A stretch of DNA of 64,000 bases, taken from the NCBI GenBank assembly GCA_029243545.1, contig JAQWRV010000005.1, positions 186,001 to 250,000 on the forward strand, read 5' to 3'. The position numbers and the translations under genes are program-made. Shown here piece by piece: positions 7,735 to 15,775 of the stretch (positions are counted from its first letter, which is position 1; each line of letters begins with the position of its first letter). The DNA is from Rhodospirillaceae bacterium. Its GTDB lineage: Bacteria; Pseudomonadota; Alphaproteobacteria; Rhodospirillales; Rhodospirillaceae. Below the pieces are notes generated by a model. It worked only from the letters and a program-made list of their open reading frames with translations, was not told where the DNA came from and ran no database searches.

Positions 7735-9111
7735 CTACCCTGCTCCGCTGTCGCTCGCGGCGGCCAGCTCGGCAGCGCTTTGTTTGAAGCTCTTGAAGCC
7801 GAGCCACAGCGACAAAGCCATGAGAACACTGAACCCGGCGCCGAGATAGGCCAGGCCGTATTTCAGATTCCCAGGCCCACCCATCCCATCGGCGATAATG
7901 CCTACAAGCGGCGGCGCAACCAGAGACCCGAACAGATTAATGGTGAAGAAAAATACCACCGTGGCCTGGCCCCTCAGTTCTCCCGGTGTGATGGCGATGA
8001 TGCAGCTTGGGCTGGTGCCTGACGCAATGGACATGCCGAGGAAAAAGAAAAAGATCATCACCGTAGCCGTCTCCGGCGTGGGCATGAGCGGATAAAGAAT
8101 AGAAAACGGAATCATCATGAGTGCGCCGCCGAACACAGTGTAATAAGGCGCATGGTGCACTCCACGCGCAATCAGCTTGGAGGCTATCCAACCGGCCGAC
8201 TGGGTTCCGAGGATTCCACTGACGATGAGAATGACGCCAACATAGATACCACTTTGGCCAACACCCCACCCCCAATTGCGTTCATACAGAGCGGGGATCC
8301 AAAAGCTAGCGGCGCCGATGGCCGTGACCCCGATGATACCACCGAACACCGCCCCATAAGACGCTTTGTGTTTCCACATATAGCCGACGGCTTCCCCCAG
8401 GGTTGGGCCGCCAGCGCGCTTGGACAGCATTTCCTGGCGCTTTGGTTCGCGTACGGTAAACCAGACCAGGGCCGCAACGAGCAAGCCGGGCAACCCGACA
8501 ATGAGAAACGCTGTCTGCCAGGCAAAGAGCTCGCCGACGATGGGCAGCACCACAGGCGGCGCGGCGGTGATCATTTCAAACAACTGGCCGCCGATGATGT
8601 AGGTAACACCCGCGCCAGCCGGTGCGCCGAGCATGAACAAGGCAACAGCGCGCGGCCGGATGTTTTTAGGAAAGTAATCGCCAAACAAAGAGAAAGCACA
8701 GGGCGCGGCCGTTGTTTCACCGATACCAACGCCGATGCGCACCAAAAACAACGCCACGAAGCTGTTGGCCAAGCCGCAAGCGGCTGTCATCACGCTCCAT
8801 ACAGCTATGCCCGTGGACAGAATTACACGGCGGCTTTTGCGATCCACCAGCCAACCGATAGGCAAGCCGACGGTGACGAACAAAATGACGAATGCCGGCC
8901 CGATGAGCAGACCGATTTGAAAGTCGGTCAGCCTCAGTGAGGTCTTAATCGGTTCGATTAAAAGAGAGAGGATGTAGCGGTCCACATAAGAGAGGATGTA
9001 GACGGCCAGCAACAAAGTGGCCACGTACCAGGCGTAGCGGACGTTCGGATACGGCGCTGTTGCCTGAGCCGCAACGGCCGGTGAACTGGCTGAAACCGAT
9101 GTGTCAGTCAT
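7735..9111 (-). CDS. MFS transporter, spinster-like, copy 1 of 3
   Basis: First gene of the tandem carrier operon. The ATG at 9111 (MTDTSVSAS) is chosen over the one 7 codons earlier because a purine run AGAGGGGGG lies just upstream of it (9112-9125 on the minus strand). The 458-residue product has 12 predicted helices, motif A GLPIGWLVDRKSR and IGVGIGETTAAPCAFSLFGD. The segment GTSPSCIIAITPGELRGQAT is shared with both paralogues, so it is probably functional in this family. The genes stand apart from obvious enzymes, so the cargo is not indicated. The divergent small gene upstream begins about 190 bases away. Confidence 0.87.
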   Translation of the reverse strand: MTDTSVSASSPAVAAQATAPYPNVRYAWYVATLLLAVYILSYVDRYILSLLIEPIKTSLRLTDFQIGLLIGPAFVILFVTVGLPIGWLVDRKSRRVILSTGIAVWSVMTAACGLANSFVALFLVRIGVGIGETTAAPCAFSLFGDYFPKNIRPRAVALFMLGAPAGAGVTYIIGGQLFEMITAAPPVVLPIVGELFAWQTAFLIVGLPGLLVAALVWFTVREPKRQEMLSKRAGGPTLGEAVGYMWKHKASYGAVFGGIIGVTAIGAASFWIPALYERNWGWGVGQSGIYVGVILIVSGILGTQSAGWIASKLIARGVHHAPYYTVFGGALMMIPFSILYPLMPTPETATVMIFFFFLGMSIASGTSPSCIIAITPGELRGQATVVFFFTINLFGSLVAPPLVGIIADGMGGPGNLKYGLAYLGAGFSVLMALSLWLGFKSFKQSAAELAAASDSGAG

Positions 9112-9301
9112 AAACCCCCCTCTTTGGGGCAAGAGCCTAGTCGGGATTGACTGGATAACAAGTGGTTTTGCGTGATTCGACAGGCGGCCAGGCCCGGCAC
9201 CCAGGGTTGAACCGGGCTGTAAACCGATTCACACCCCCCTCTTGGAGAGAGCCTGCTTGTGAAGTCAAGTGGGAGAGTGACACCATGAACAAAGCTTTTA
9301 C

Positions 9302-9601
9302 GTGCGGATCGCGCGGTGCCCGCTCATTGGCATTGGCGCTTTTGTAATGCTGCTGGTCGCGAATATAAAAATCGGCAGCGGGCTGGACGTGGCCAGTTAT
9401 GTGCTCGGCGCTGGTGCGCTGTGGTACGTGTTCGAACTCGTTATCATGACACCGTTCAAAAAGAAGCCGCCGCCTGAAGTGGTAGAGCAGTACCAAGCGC
9501 AAAAAGAAGTCGAACACAACACCCGCTTTGAAGAAGAGATTAGGGGGTGGCGCGCTGGAAAGAAACCGAACAAAGGCGCCCTCGGCAAAGATCACTTTTA
9601 G
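9302..9601 (+). CDS. Small membrane protein, start uncertain
   Basis: A frame coding for one or two membrane segments (IGIGAFVMLLVANI and ASYVLGAGALWYVFELVIM), followed by a charged tail rich in Lys and Glu (about 99 residues from a GTG at 9302). An ATG at 9346 is an alternative start. A good ribosome site (GGGAGAG) precedes another ATG at 9285, in a different frame; joining that start to this frame by a single-base shift near 9300 gives MNKAFTVRIARCPLIGIGAF, which looks more natural. A recent frameshift or a base-calling error is therefore possible. No family recognised. Confidence 0.5.
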   Translation: MRIARCPLIGIGAFVMLLVANIKIGSGLDVASYVLGAGALWYVFELVIMTPFKKKPPPEVVEQYQAQKEVEHNTRFEEEIRGWRAGKKPNKGALGKDHF

Positions 9602-9613
9602 TCTCGTGGTTGG

Positions 9614-10609
9614 TTAGCTGCCGGGCTCACCAGCTATTCTTGGATCAAACAAACCTTTGAGGCGCACGGCCGCTTCAGGTTCTTGACGCGCCATACGCGC
9701 CCACACCGCGTCCGACGCCATAGCGGTGTACACCGGCGCAGCATGATCAGGCAGCGCATAAAACGTCATACCGTCTGCTGTGAGGCGTTCTTTTTCATCA
9801 GCTTGAATTTGTAAAAAGCGGTCGCGGCTTTCCCGCTCGTAGCGCAATGACTCTGTGAGCAGCAGTGCCTGCACATCGGCCGGCAAGCTCTGCCAGCGGC
9901 CCAAGTTCATTTGCAGAGTCATGATGAGACCGAGAACGCCGGGATCAATGCGGTAACGCACAAATTTCTGAAAACCCTGATCGGACATGGAGGTCGACGT
10001 CCAGGCGATGGCGTCTACCGTGCCGCGCTCCAATGCAGTGTAAACTTCGCCGGACGGAATATCCACCGGCGTGGTTCCGGCAGCGTTGAGAAATGCGCGG
10101 TAGGTGGGTGTGGTACGCACGCGCAGGCCGGCCACATCGGGCAGACCGCTAGGCAGGAGTTGAGGTTCAGTGCGCATAAAGATGTGCAGCTTAGGCCCGG
10201 TTTGATGCCAGCCTAAGAAGTACGCATTGAGTTTGGTGGCCCAGATATCCTGAATGGCATCGAATGCGCCGTTGGCGCGGGCCTGTGAGGGCGTGACGGA
10301 TGCAGCGAGAAACGCATCCGCTTCCGGCACCAGCCCGAGCATATATGTCGCCGCGCCGAAATACATATCGACCACACCCCGGCGCAACGCATAGACCATT
10401 TGCCTCTGGGGAATCACTTCCGGTCCGCCTAGGTATAGAATGCGCGCCACACCTTCAGCGCGTTGATTGAATGGGTCTATAAAGTGGGCGTTGACGTCTT
10501 GGGCAAATTCAATGGACCGGTTCCACGCCGTGATGAGCGTGAGTTCTGTTTCCGCGCGCGCCATTGATGCCAAAAAACACGCCGTTATGACTGTAAGTGT
10601 AAAACGCAT
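9614..10609 (-). CDS. TRAP transporter substrate-binding protein, DctP family
   Basis: A 331-residue periplasmic binding protein with an N-terminal signal peptide (MRFTLTVITACFLASMARA). Family landmarks are the LGGPEVIPQRQMVYALRRGVVD segment, GLPDVAGLRVRTTPTYRAFL and the ligand-side VDIPSGEVYTALERGTVDA strand-helix, which contains the arginine region used for carboxylate binding in DctP proteins. TRAP systems need DctQ and DctM membrane subunits; neither is next to it. It is either an orphan binding protein working with a distant permease or the remnant of a lost operon. It converges on the small membrane protein gene. Confidence 0.87.
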   Translation of the reverse strand: MRFTLTVITACFLASMARAETELTLITAWNRSIEFAQDVNAHFIDPFNQRAEGVARILYLGGPEVIPQRQMVYALRRGVVDMYFGAATYMLGLVPEADAFLAASVTPSQARANGAFDAIQDIWATKLNAYFLGWHQTGPKLHIFMRTEPQLLPSGLPDVAGLRVRTTPTYRAFLNAAGTTPVDIPSGEVYTALERGTVDAIAWTSTSMSDQGFQKFVRYRIDPGVLGLIMTLQMNLGRWQSLPADVQALLLTESLRYERESRDRFLQIQADEKERLTADGMTFYALPDHAAPVYTAMASDAVWARMARQEPEAAVRLKGLFDPRIAGEPGS

Positions 10610-10689
10610 GGCGCGAGTGTTTCACCCACCTGGTATGGCGTCAAAGATTAGATGTTGGAGTGTAGACACTCTCCATGCGTGCCAGCAAA

Positions 10690-11272
10690 GGGGGTTGGGC
10701 TTACCGGCGCTTATCAATGGATCACTGGGCCGACACTGAACCCGCTCATCTTTGACGATCTCCGGCTCTTTTTTGAAGACTATTTGAACACTAGCTCCTT
10801 GTTTGTTCAGCAAAGCCAGAAGGGGTTTGGTGATATCAGTGTGCCACCCGCTATGCGCCGGTGACAGCCTCATTCAACGGCTGGTATCCGAGCATTGCCG
10901 TAAAAGTGAAACTGCCCGTCGCCAAGTCCACTGACCACGGGTAAGACCGATGTCACGGTCACGGCCGACATCGCCAAGATGTTTGGCCGCTGGTCAGTCT
11001 TTGCCCTTGCGTACTATACAGTACGGGGCGATAGCGCGGCCCTTCCCCGCCGCAACACCTTCGCTGGGTCTTTGGGTTCTGACTAAAGAATCAATCAAGA
11101 TCGGAGCGCAGGCGCATCTTACGATGTCCGTGAAACCAGCAGCATTAGTGGGACACCTCCTCAAGTGCGTTCGCCTATGGACGGCACAAGATTTCGCGTG
11201 CGGTATCAGTCTTGGGCTGCACCTCTATAGGATTGGGCAACAATGGCCCTGATACCACGGTCGGCCTGCGGT
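10690..11272 (+). pseudogene. Decayed outer-membrane beta-barrel protein
   Basis: No open gene spans this 790-base gap, but its three frames read in turn give pieces of one barrel protein: KGFGDISV (about 10826), then after a shift ATRYAPVTASFNGWYPSIAV and KVKLPVAK (10842-10930), then after another shift TGKTDVTVTADIAKMFGRW and SVFALAYYTVRGDSA (10938-11037), NTFAGSLGSD, a TAA where Tyr (TAC) is expected (11084), RINQDRSAGASYDVRE, RFRVRYQSW, a second stop, and GLGNNGPDTTVGLR with the final stop at 11270-11272. The alternating strands and terminal G-x-x-x-x-x-P-D pattern resemble the MetA-pathway-of-phenol-degradation outer membrane family. At least two frameshifts and two nonsense changes are present. 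Confidence 0.55.
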
Positions 11273-11397
11273 GAACCTGGAGAGGGCTTTGGTAACAGTC
11301 GGTTGAGACGGCAGGTTGCCGCTGGCCAACACCGCAGCCCACGCTTATTCTCTGGTGAAACTAAAGTGACCTTGATCCTTTTTTAGGAGGGACGGCC

Positions 11398-12879
11398 ATG
11401 CGTCGGCGAGATTTAATAAGAGCAGCCATGGGCGCAGCAGCCGCGTCTACCTTCACAAATGCCAGCGCTTGGGCGCGGGACATACCAGCCGTCACCTTAT
11501 CGGATGGCGAGACCACCCTGACCAAGGCCGATATCAAGGCTTTTGCCAAAGGTCTGAACGGTATTGTGCTCCGGCCAGATAGCGACGGTTATGACATTGC
11601 CCGCGAGCTATGGAACAAATACTGGGACCTACGGCCAGCACTCATTGCCAAGTGCAATGGCGTCGAAGATGTCATAGCCACGGTAAACTTCGCCCGCGAA
11701 CACGATCTACTCACGGCCGTGCGCTGTGGCGGCCACAGCATGTCCGGCAAGAGCATGTGTGATGGCGGGTTGGTCATCGACATGACTCCCATGAATAACG
11801 TGGATGTTGATGTCCGCAACAAGATCGCAAGTGTTGAGGGTGGGGCCCAACTGGGAAATATGGACCGCAAGACCCAACCCTTGGGTCTCGGCACCACGGC
11901 CGGCGTGGTTTCGCATACCGGCGTTGGCGGTCTAACTCTCGGCGGCGGCATGGGACGGTTACAGCGCCGCTTTGGCCTGGCCATCGATAATGTGCTTGGC
12001 GTTGAAATCGTAACCGCCGACGGCAAAATGCTCAGGGCCAATGAAAAAGAAAACCCGGATCTCTATTGGGGCGTGCGCGGCGGCGGCGGCAACTTCGGCG
12101 TAGTGACAAAATTCTTTTTCCGCCTTCACCCCATGAATCAGACGATTCTCAATTTCTTTTTCAGCATTCCCATGGAATACGCCAAAGACGCCCTTAAGCT
12201 CTATTTCGATTTTTCCATGAGCGCCCGGGAAGACGTGTTCGCAATGGGTGGCGTGTCGATGCAGCCGGACGGCACCGGCAACGCCCGCATCAGCGGAAAC
12301 TACTTTGGCCCCTTTAGTGAAATCGACCAGATGCTCCGGCCAATCCGCAATTTCGGCAAGGCCACAGTGGATCGCGTGTACCCTATGCAATATGTCGACG
12401 TGCAGCGTTCCATTGATGACGGGGTCAATGCGCCGGGACGGCGGCGCTATGCCAAAGGCGGGTTCCTGCGTAACATTGATGAAGATCTAATAAACACCAT
12501 CGTCGATGGTATGGAACCGTTGCCAACGCGTCATATCGGCGTCGGTCTTTTGCCCATGGACGGGGCGCCAGCTCGCGTTGGCGCAGACGAGACTGTGTGG
12601 GCCCACCGGGATGCGCTCTACAACATCGACTCCACCAGCAATTGGGCGGTGTCGGACTCCGACATGGATGCGCAAAACATTTCCTGGAACCGGGCCTATT
12701 GGAAGGACGTGGAGCCCTTCCTTGGCGGGGGGTTTTATGTGAACGCGTTGATGGATGAAGACCAGGGTCAGATCAATTCCAACTACGGCCACAATCATGC
12801 CCGACTAGTCGAGGTGAAAAACACATACGACCCTGACAACTTCTTCAGACTCAACGCTAACGTCCAGCCGACAGTATAA
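11398..12879 (+). CDS. Exported FAD-linked oxidoreductase, BBE-like
   Basis: A 493-residue flavoprotein of the FAD_binding_4 plus berberine-bridge (BBE) C-terminal type. The N-terminus MRRRDLIRAAMGAAAAS has a twin-arginine and an alanine-rich stretch ending in SAWA, so Tat export is likely. The FAD site shows RCGGHSMSGKSMCDGG; His113 is the expected 8-alpha covalent FAD ligand. The second ligand of bicovalent enzymes, a Cys in the GVVSHTGVGGLTLGGG segment, is absent, so single linkage is expected. The C-terminal NYGHNHARLVEVKNTYDPDN followed by FRLN is the BBE signature. A strong AGGAGGGA lies just before the ATG. It oxidises an unknown alcohol, sugar or aromatic substrate. Confidence 0.88.
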   Translation: MRRRDLIRAAMGAAAASTFTNASAWARDIPAVTLSDGETTLTKADIKAFAKGLNGIVLRPDSDGYDIARELWNKYWDLRPALIAKCNGVEDVIATVNFAREHDLLTAVRCGGHSMSGKSMCDGGLVIDMTPMNNVDVDVRNKIASVEGGAQLGNMDRKTQPLGLGTTAGVVSHTGVGGLTLGGGMGRLQRRFGLAIDNVLGVEIVTADGKMLRANEKENPDLYWGVRGGGGNFGVVTKFFFRLHPMNQTILNFFFSIPMEYAKDALKLYFDFSMSAREDVFAMGGVSMQPDGTGNARISGNYFGPFSEIDQMLRPIRNFGKATVDRVYPMQYVDVQRSIDDGVNAPGRRRYAKGGFLRNIDEDLINTIVDGMEPLPTRHIGVGLLPMDGAPARVGADETVWAHRDALYNIDSTSNWAVSDSDMDAQNISWNRAYWKDVEPFLGGGFYVNALMDEDQGQINSNYGHNHARLVEVKNTYDPDNFFRLNANVQPTV

Positions 12880-12918
12880 GCGACGAACGGTAATTTTGAA
12901 CGAGCAAGAGGTAGCCCT

Positions 12919-13640
12919 ATGCGCGCACTAATTGTTGGAGACGACCGCGCCATGGAGGATGTCGCACGCATGCTCCTAACCTCTGACGGGTTCGACGCTG
13001 ATATCGCCGACCTAGATAAAGATGCTCTCTCGCAAGTGCGCCCCACGTCCTATGACATTAGCGCCGCTTGATATCATAACGCCGAACATCGACGACTTGA
13101 AACTATGCCAGCTCATCCGTCAGGATGCTGGCCTGGCCACGTGAAGGTAGAGATCGCATCGGCCAAGACCCAAGCCTTTGGCCGACGCCGCGCGAAAGAA
13201 CTAGGCGCCGATGGTTACATTACCAAACCGCCGGACGTATCTAACTTCGAGCCGGGCACTGCCTGGCCTATCGGGCCACCTTCGGTGGTAAGTCTGTGCG
13301 TTACATCACCGACAATGAACTCTACACGGAAGAGTCTGGATTTCAGAATGAGTCCTTCGGACAAAAAATTATCAGTTTTATAAAGCATGCGGACATATTG
13401 ATTACCAATGCCACCTTTTATAATGAAGAGTATGAAAGCAAAGTGCACTGGATTCACTCTTGCGTTGGCCGAGTAGTCGAAGTTGCAGCTGCAACCGGCG
13501 TCGAGAATCTACATCTATTTCAACATGACCCCAGCCAAACGAATGATGACATCGATCTAAAACTGGACATAGCCCAGGACATGATGGCGGCGCTGGAAAG
13601 CGTGACAAAAATATGGGCACCGGCTGGGGGCTACCTTTTA
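12919..13640 (+). pseudogene. Decayed response regulator / MBL-fold hydrolase
   Basis: The first frame begins MRALIVGDDRAMEDVARMLL, a clear receiver-domain start, and stops at 13069-13071. After frame changes the text continues KTQAFGRRRAKELGADGYI with TKP, the receiver C-terminus with its conserved Lys. Directly after it comes CLAYRATFGGKSVRYITDNE (from about 13260), then ADILITNATFYNEEYESKV, HWIHSCVGRVVEVAAATGVE and LFQHDPSQTNDDID, which is the C-terminal half of a metallo-beta-lactamase-fold phosphodiesterase. The receiver aspartate region and the MBL HxHxDH region are missing. A two-domain receiver-MBL protein that lost its middle and its frame is the best reading. Confidence 0.6.
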
Positions 13641-13753
13641 ACCCTGGGCCTCAACACATACTCGGCGTTTTTGTTGTGCGGCGCCGGTCTTAGTTTCTCT
13701 TTTGGACTTCGGAACTGCAGGAGTTTAGTCTTCCGCGCCAGAAGGAGATCACC

Positions 13754-14395
13754 ATGTCCGATGAAGCATATAAAGCCGCATCTTATGGCGAACAAAGCAT
13801 AGGTTTCGGCGACCGTCCGGCGATTGTCATTGTCGATTTTCAACTGGGTTTTACCAATCCTAAATTTACCTTGGGAAAATCCCCGTACATTCATGCCGCT
13901 GTCGAAAAGACGGCAGAGCTTCTCAAAGTAGCGCGCGCGCGCAAAGTGCCTGTGGCCAGTTGCCGCGTCGGCTGGGGTTCTAAGAACGACATGGGCTATT
14001 GGAAAATCGGGTGTTTGTATGAAGGCTGGTTTTACGACGACGAGCAAACGGCCATGGACCCACGGGTCTATGACCCAGAATATGATTTCAATTTCTGGAA
14101 GCACGCGCCGTCCATTCATTACGGCACACCGCTGAATAACTTCCTGACCAAACAATGCGTTGATACGGTGATAATGGCCGGTTGCACCACCTCGGGATGC
14201 GTGCGTGCGTCGATCAACGATGCGTTTTCAGAGGGGTACCGCGTTATGGTCCCCCACGATTGCGTTGGCGACATGGATGAAGGGCCGCACAACGACAATT
14301 TGCGGGATGTCGGCCGGCGCTATGCCGATATCGTCGACGCGGCCGCCGTGGTGGAATACCTGACCAAAGTCCCCGCACGGGTCGCAGCAGAATAG
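13754..14395 (+). CDS. Isochorismatase-fold amidohydrolase, N-carbamoylsarcosine amidase-like
   Basis: A 213-residue cysteine hydrolase of the isochorismatase/nicotinamidase superfamily. The catalytic triad is visible: Asp28 (VIVDFQ), Lys116 (FWKHAPS) and Cys149 in GCTTSGCVRAS, preceded by the expected cis-peptide region. The GCTTSGCVRAS context and length fit N-carbamoylsarcosine amidase and maleamate amidase branches. A strong AAGGAG lies before the ATG. It is followed 13 bases later by a membrane protein gene, and a hydantoinase pair lies about 5 kb away, which would suit release of ammonia and CO2 from carbamoyl amino acids (inference). Confidence 0.87.
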   Translation: MSDEAYKAASYGEQSIGFGDRPAIVIVDFQLGFTNPKFTLGKSPYIHAAVEKTAELLKVARARKVPVASCRVGWGSKNDMGYWKIGCLYEGWFYDDEQTAMDPRVYDPEYDFNFWKHAPSIHYGTPLNNFLTKQCVDTVIMAGCTTSGCVRASINDAFSEGYRVMVPHDCVGDMDEGPHNDNLRDVGRRYADIVDAAAVVEYLTKVPARVAAE

Positions 14396-14408
14396 AAGGT
14401 TTGAAGAA

Positions 14409-15125
14409 ATGGATTTGTTATTTGACCCCTATACGATTCTCAAATTTCTGCACATTGCCATGGCCGGGCTGTGGCTCGGTATGGACATGGGGGTCTACAC
14501 GGCGTCCAGTAAGTTGCGGAACCCAGCATTCTCCATCGAGACCCGCGCCGCCATGGGTAAATTAGCCGGCATATTGGATATGGGGCCACGCTCCGCCGTG
14601 GTGGTGATGCTCATGCTCGGCATTACCATGACGTTTCTTGGAGGCTGGGGATCGGCTGGCGGGTTTCACACCGAACTAGCCATTACCGCAGCGTTGGTCG
14701 GCCTCGTCTGGCTAGCCGGCCTTTGGCATCAGTTTTGGGTGGATCATCCCAACCTGGGGGAAACCCGGGCTGAGCCGCATATCAAGCTGGGAAAACGCTT
14801 TCGCACCATCGACATCGGCTTGCGGGTGGTCGTCACCGGCATCTTGGCCGTCGTCGCCATTTGGTCGCTGATGGGCGATGGGCCCATTGCTGCGACATGG
14901 CTTGGCGTCAAGCTGGTGCTATTTTCGCTGATAGTCGCCTGCGGGGTCGGTATCCGCGTAAGCATCCCGCCCGTTAGGGCTGTCATCGCTGATATTTTCG
15001 CCAACGGCTCAACTCCAGAACGCGAACAAGCGTTGAAAGATACCCGCGGCATGGCCTTGGTGTTCGTCAAAAGCATATGGGCTTTGGTCGCGATTATCAT
15101 CTGGGTATCGGTGGCGAAATTCTAG
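14409..15125 (+). CDS. Six-helix inner membrane protein
   Basis: A 238-residue integral membrane protein with about six helices. The start LLFDPYTILKFLHIAMAGLW followed by LGMDMGVYTASSKLR resembles the DUF2269/CopD-like group, in which conserved His residues in the first helix may bind heme or metal. His16 (LHIAM) and later HQFWVDHPN are candidate ligands. It follows the amidohydrolase by 13 bases and is followed by a terminator hairpin, so the two probably form one transcript. Function unknown. Confidence 0.7.
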   Translation: MDLLFDPYTILKFLHIAMAGLWLGMDMGVYTASSKLRNPAFSIETRAAMGKLAGILDMGPRSAVVVMLMLGITMTFLGGWGSAGGFHTELAITAALVGLVWLAGLWHQFWVDHPNLGETRAEPHIKLGKRFRTIDIGLRVVVTGILAVVAIWSLMGDGPIAATWLGVKLVLFSLIVACGVGIRVSIPPVRAVIADIFANGSTPEREQALKDTRGMALVFVKSIWALVAIIIWVSVAKF

Positions 15126-15153
15126 AACGACGAAGTTCACCCCAATAAAAAAT

Positions 15154-15178
15154 GCCCGGACCGAAGACCGGGTGTTTT
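15154..15178 (+). terminator. Rho-independent terminator
   Basis: The stem CCCGG/CCGGG (15155-15159 with 15168-15172) has an 8-base loop and is followed by TGTTTTA. It lies 29 bases after the membrane protein stop. Confidence 0.6.
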
Positions 15179-15266
15179 AGTACCAGGTGTAGCGCTACCC
15201 GTCTTTCTTCTATGCCGATTTTACAGCCCACGTATCCCCTATCGCGGCGGCCGTTTGCTTGGTAAT

Positions 15267-15450
15267 TTAAAAATTGCGTTTGACGATGCCATCCCTTGAA
15301 ACTGCCGATAAAAAATAACGCGCGGCAAGAGCTGCAACCACTTGATTTCGAGAATATACCGGCACACCCATGGCAGAGTGTTTTCCGTCCGTCACTTTAT
15401 GGCTATATCCGCGTCTATTGGTTTCTTTGAACATGTTGGTGAGTATGCTT
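15267..15450 (-). pseudogene. Fragment of an IclR-family regulator, C-terminal end
   Basis: The minus-strand frame reads RSILTNMFKETNRRGYSHKV, then TDGKHSAMGVPVYSRNQVVA and ALAARYFLSA, ending VKRNF. This is the C-terminal effector-binding end of IclR regulators (R-x-x-G-Y, S-x-x-V-P-V, V-x-A-L). The DNA-binding part is gone; upstream the frame runs into unrelated sequence that contains a permease start in another frame. Confidence 0.5.
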
Positions 15451-15603
15451 CTATCGCGCGCGGATGCCAGAGATGTTGCAATCGACAAGTCCAATGGAAA
15501 GCCCGGTGAGCGGGGCCATCATTAAGGCGACCATGATTATAACGGTCGCCATTAGAAGAAAGCGACCTTTGGCAAAGGCGAGGTCGCGAAGAGCAAGAAA
15601 CAT
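15451..15603 (-). pseudogene. Fragment of an FtsX-like ABC permease, N-terminal end
   Basis: A 50-residue frame begins MFLALRDLAFAKGRFLLMAT and continues through one hydrophobic helix (VIIMVALMMAPLTGLSIGL) before a stop. M-x-x-A-L-R-D-L-x-F-A-K/R-G-R-F is the typical N-terminus of DevC/FtsX-type ABC permeases. The remaining roughly 300 residues are absent. It abuts the IclR fragment, so this gap holds parts of at least two lost genes. Confidence 0.5.
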
Positions 15604-15775
15604 GAGCGTGTCCATTTATCGACATCATGGAAACGCCCCGGACATAAGGCGAGGAAGAATGACAATCCTCACCCAACGCGTCAGTTGCACAGTCAGGCCT
15701 CGAGCGCTAAACAGGCCCGCTTGTCAGGTCAAATAATTTGTCAGGCTACATCACAGTTCATTAGGGGAAACGCCC

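Noticed and set aside
5430-8940. Long plus-strand frames of 100-260 codons opposite the MFS genes
   Set aside because: They are antisense shadows of three well-supported transporter genes and have low-complexity composition without motifs.
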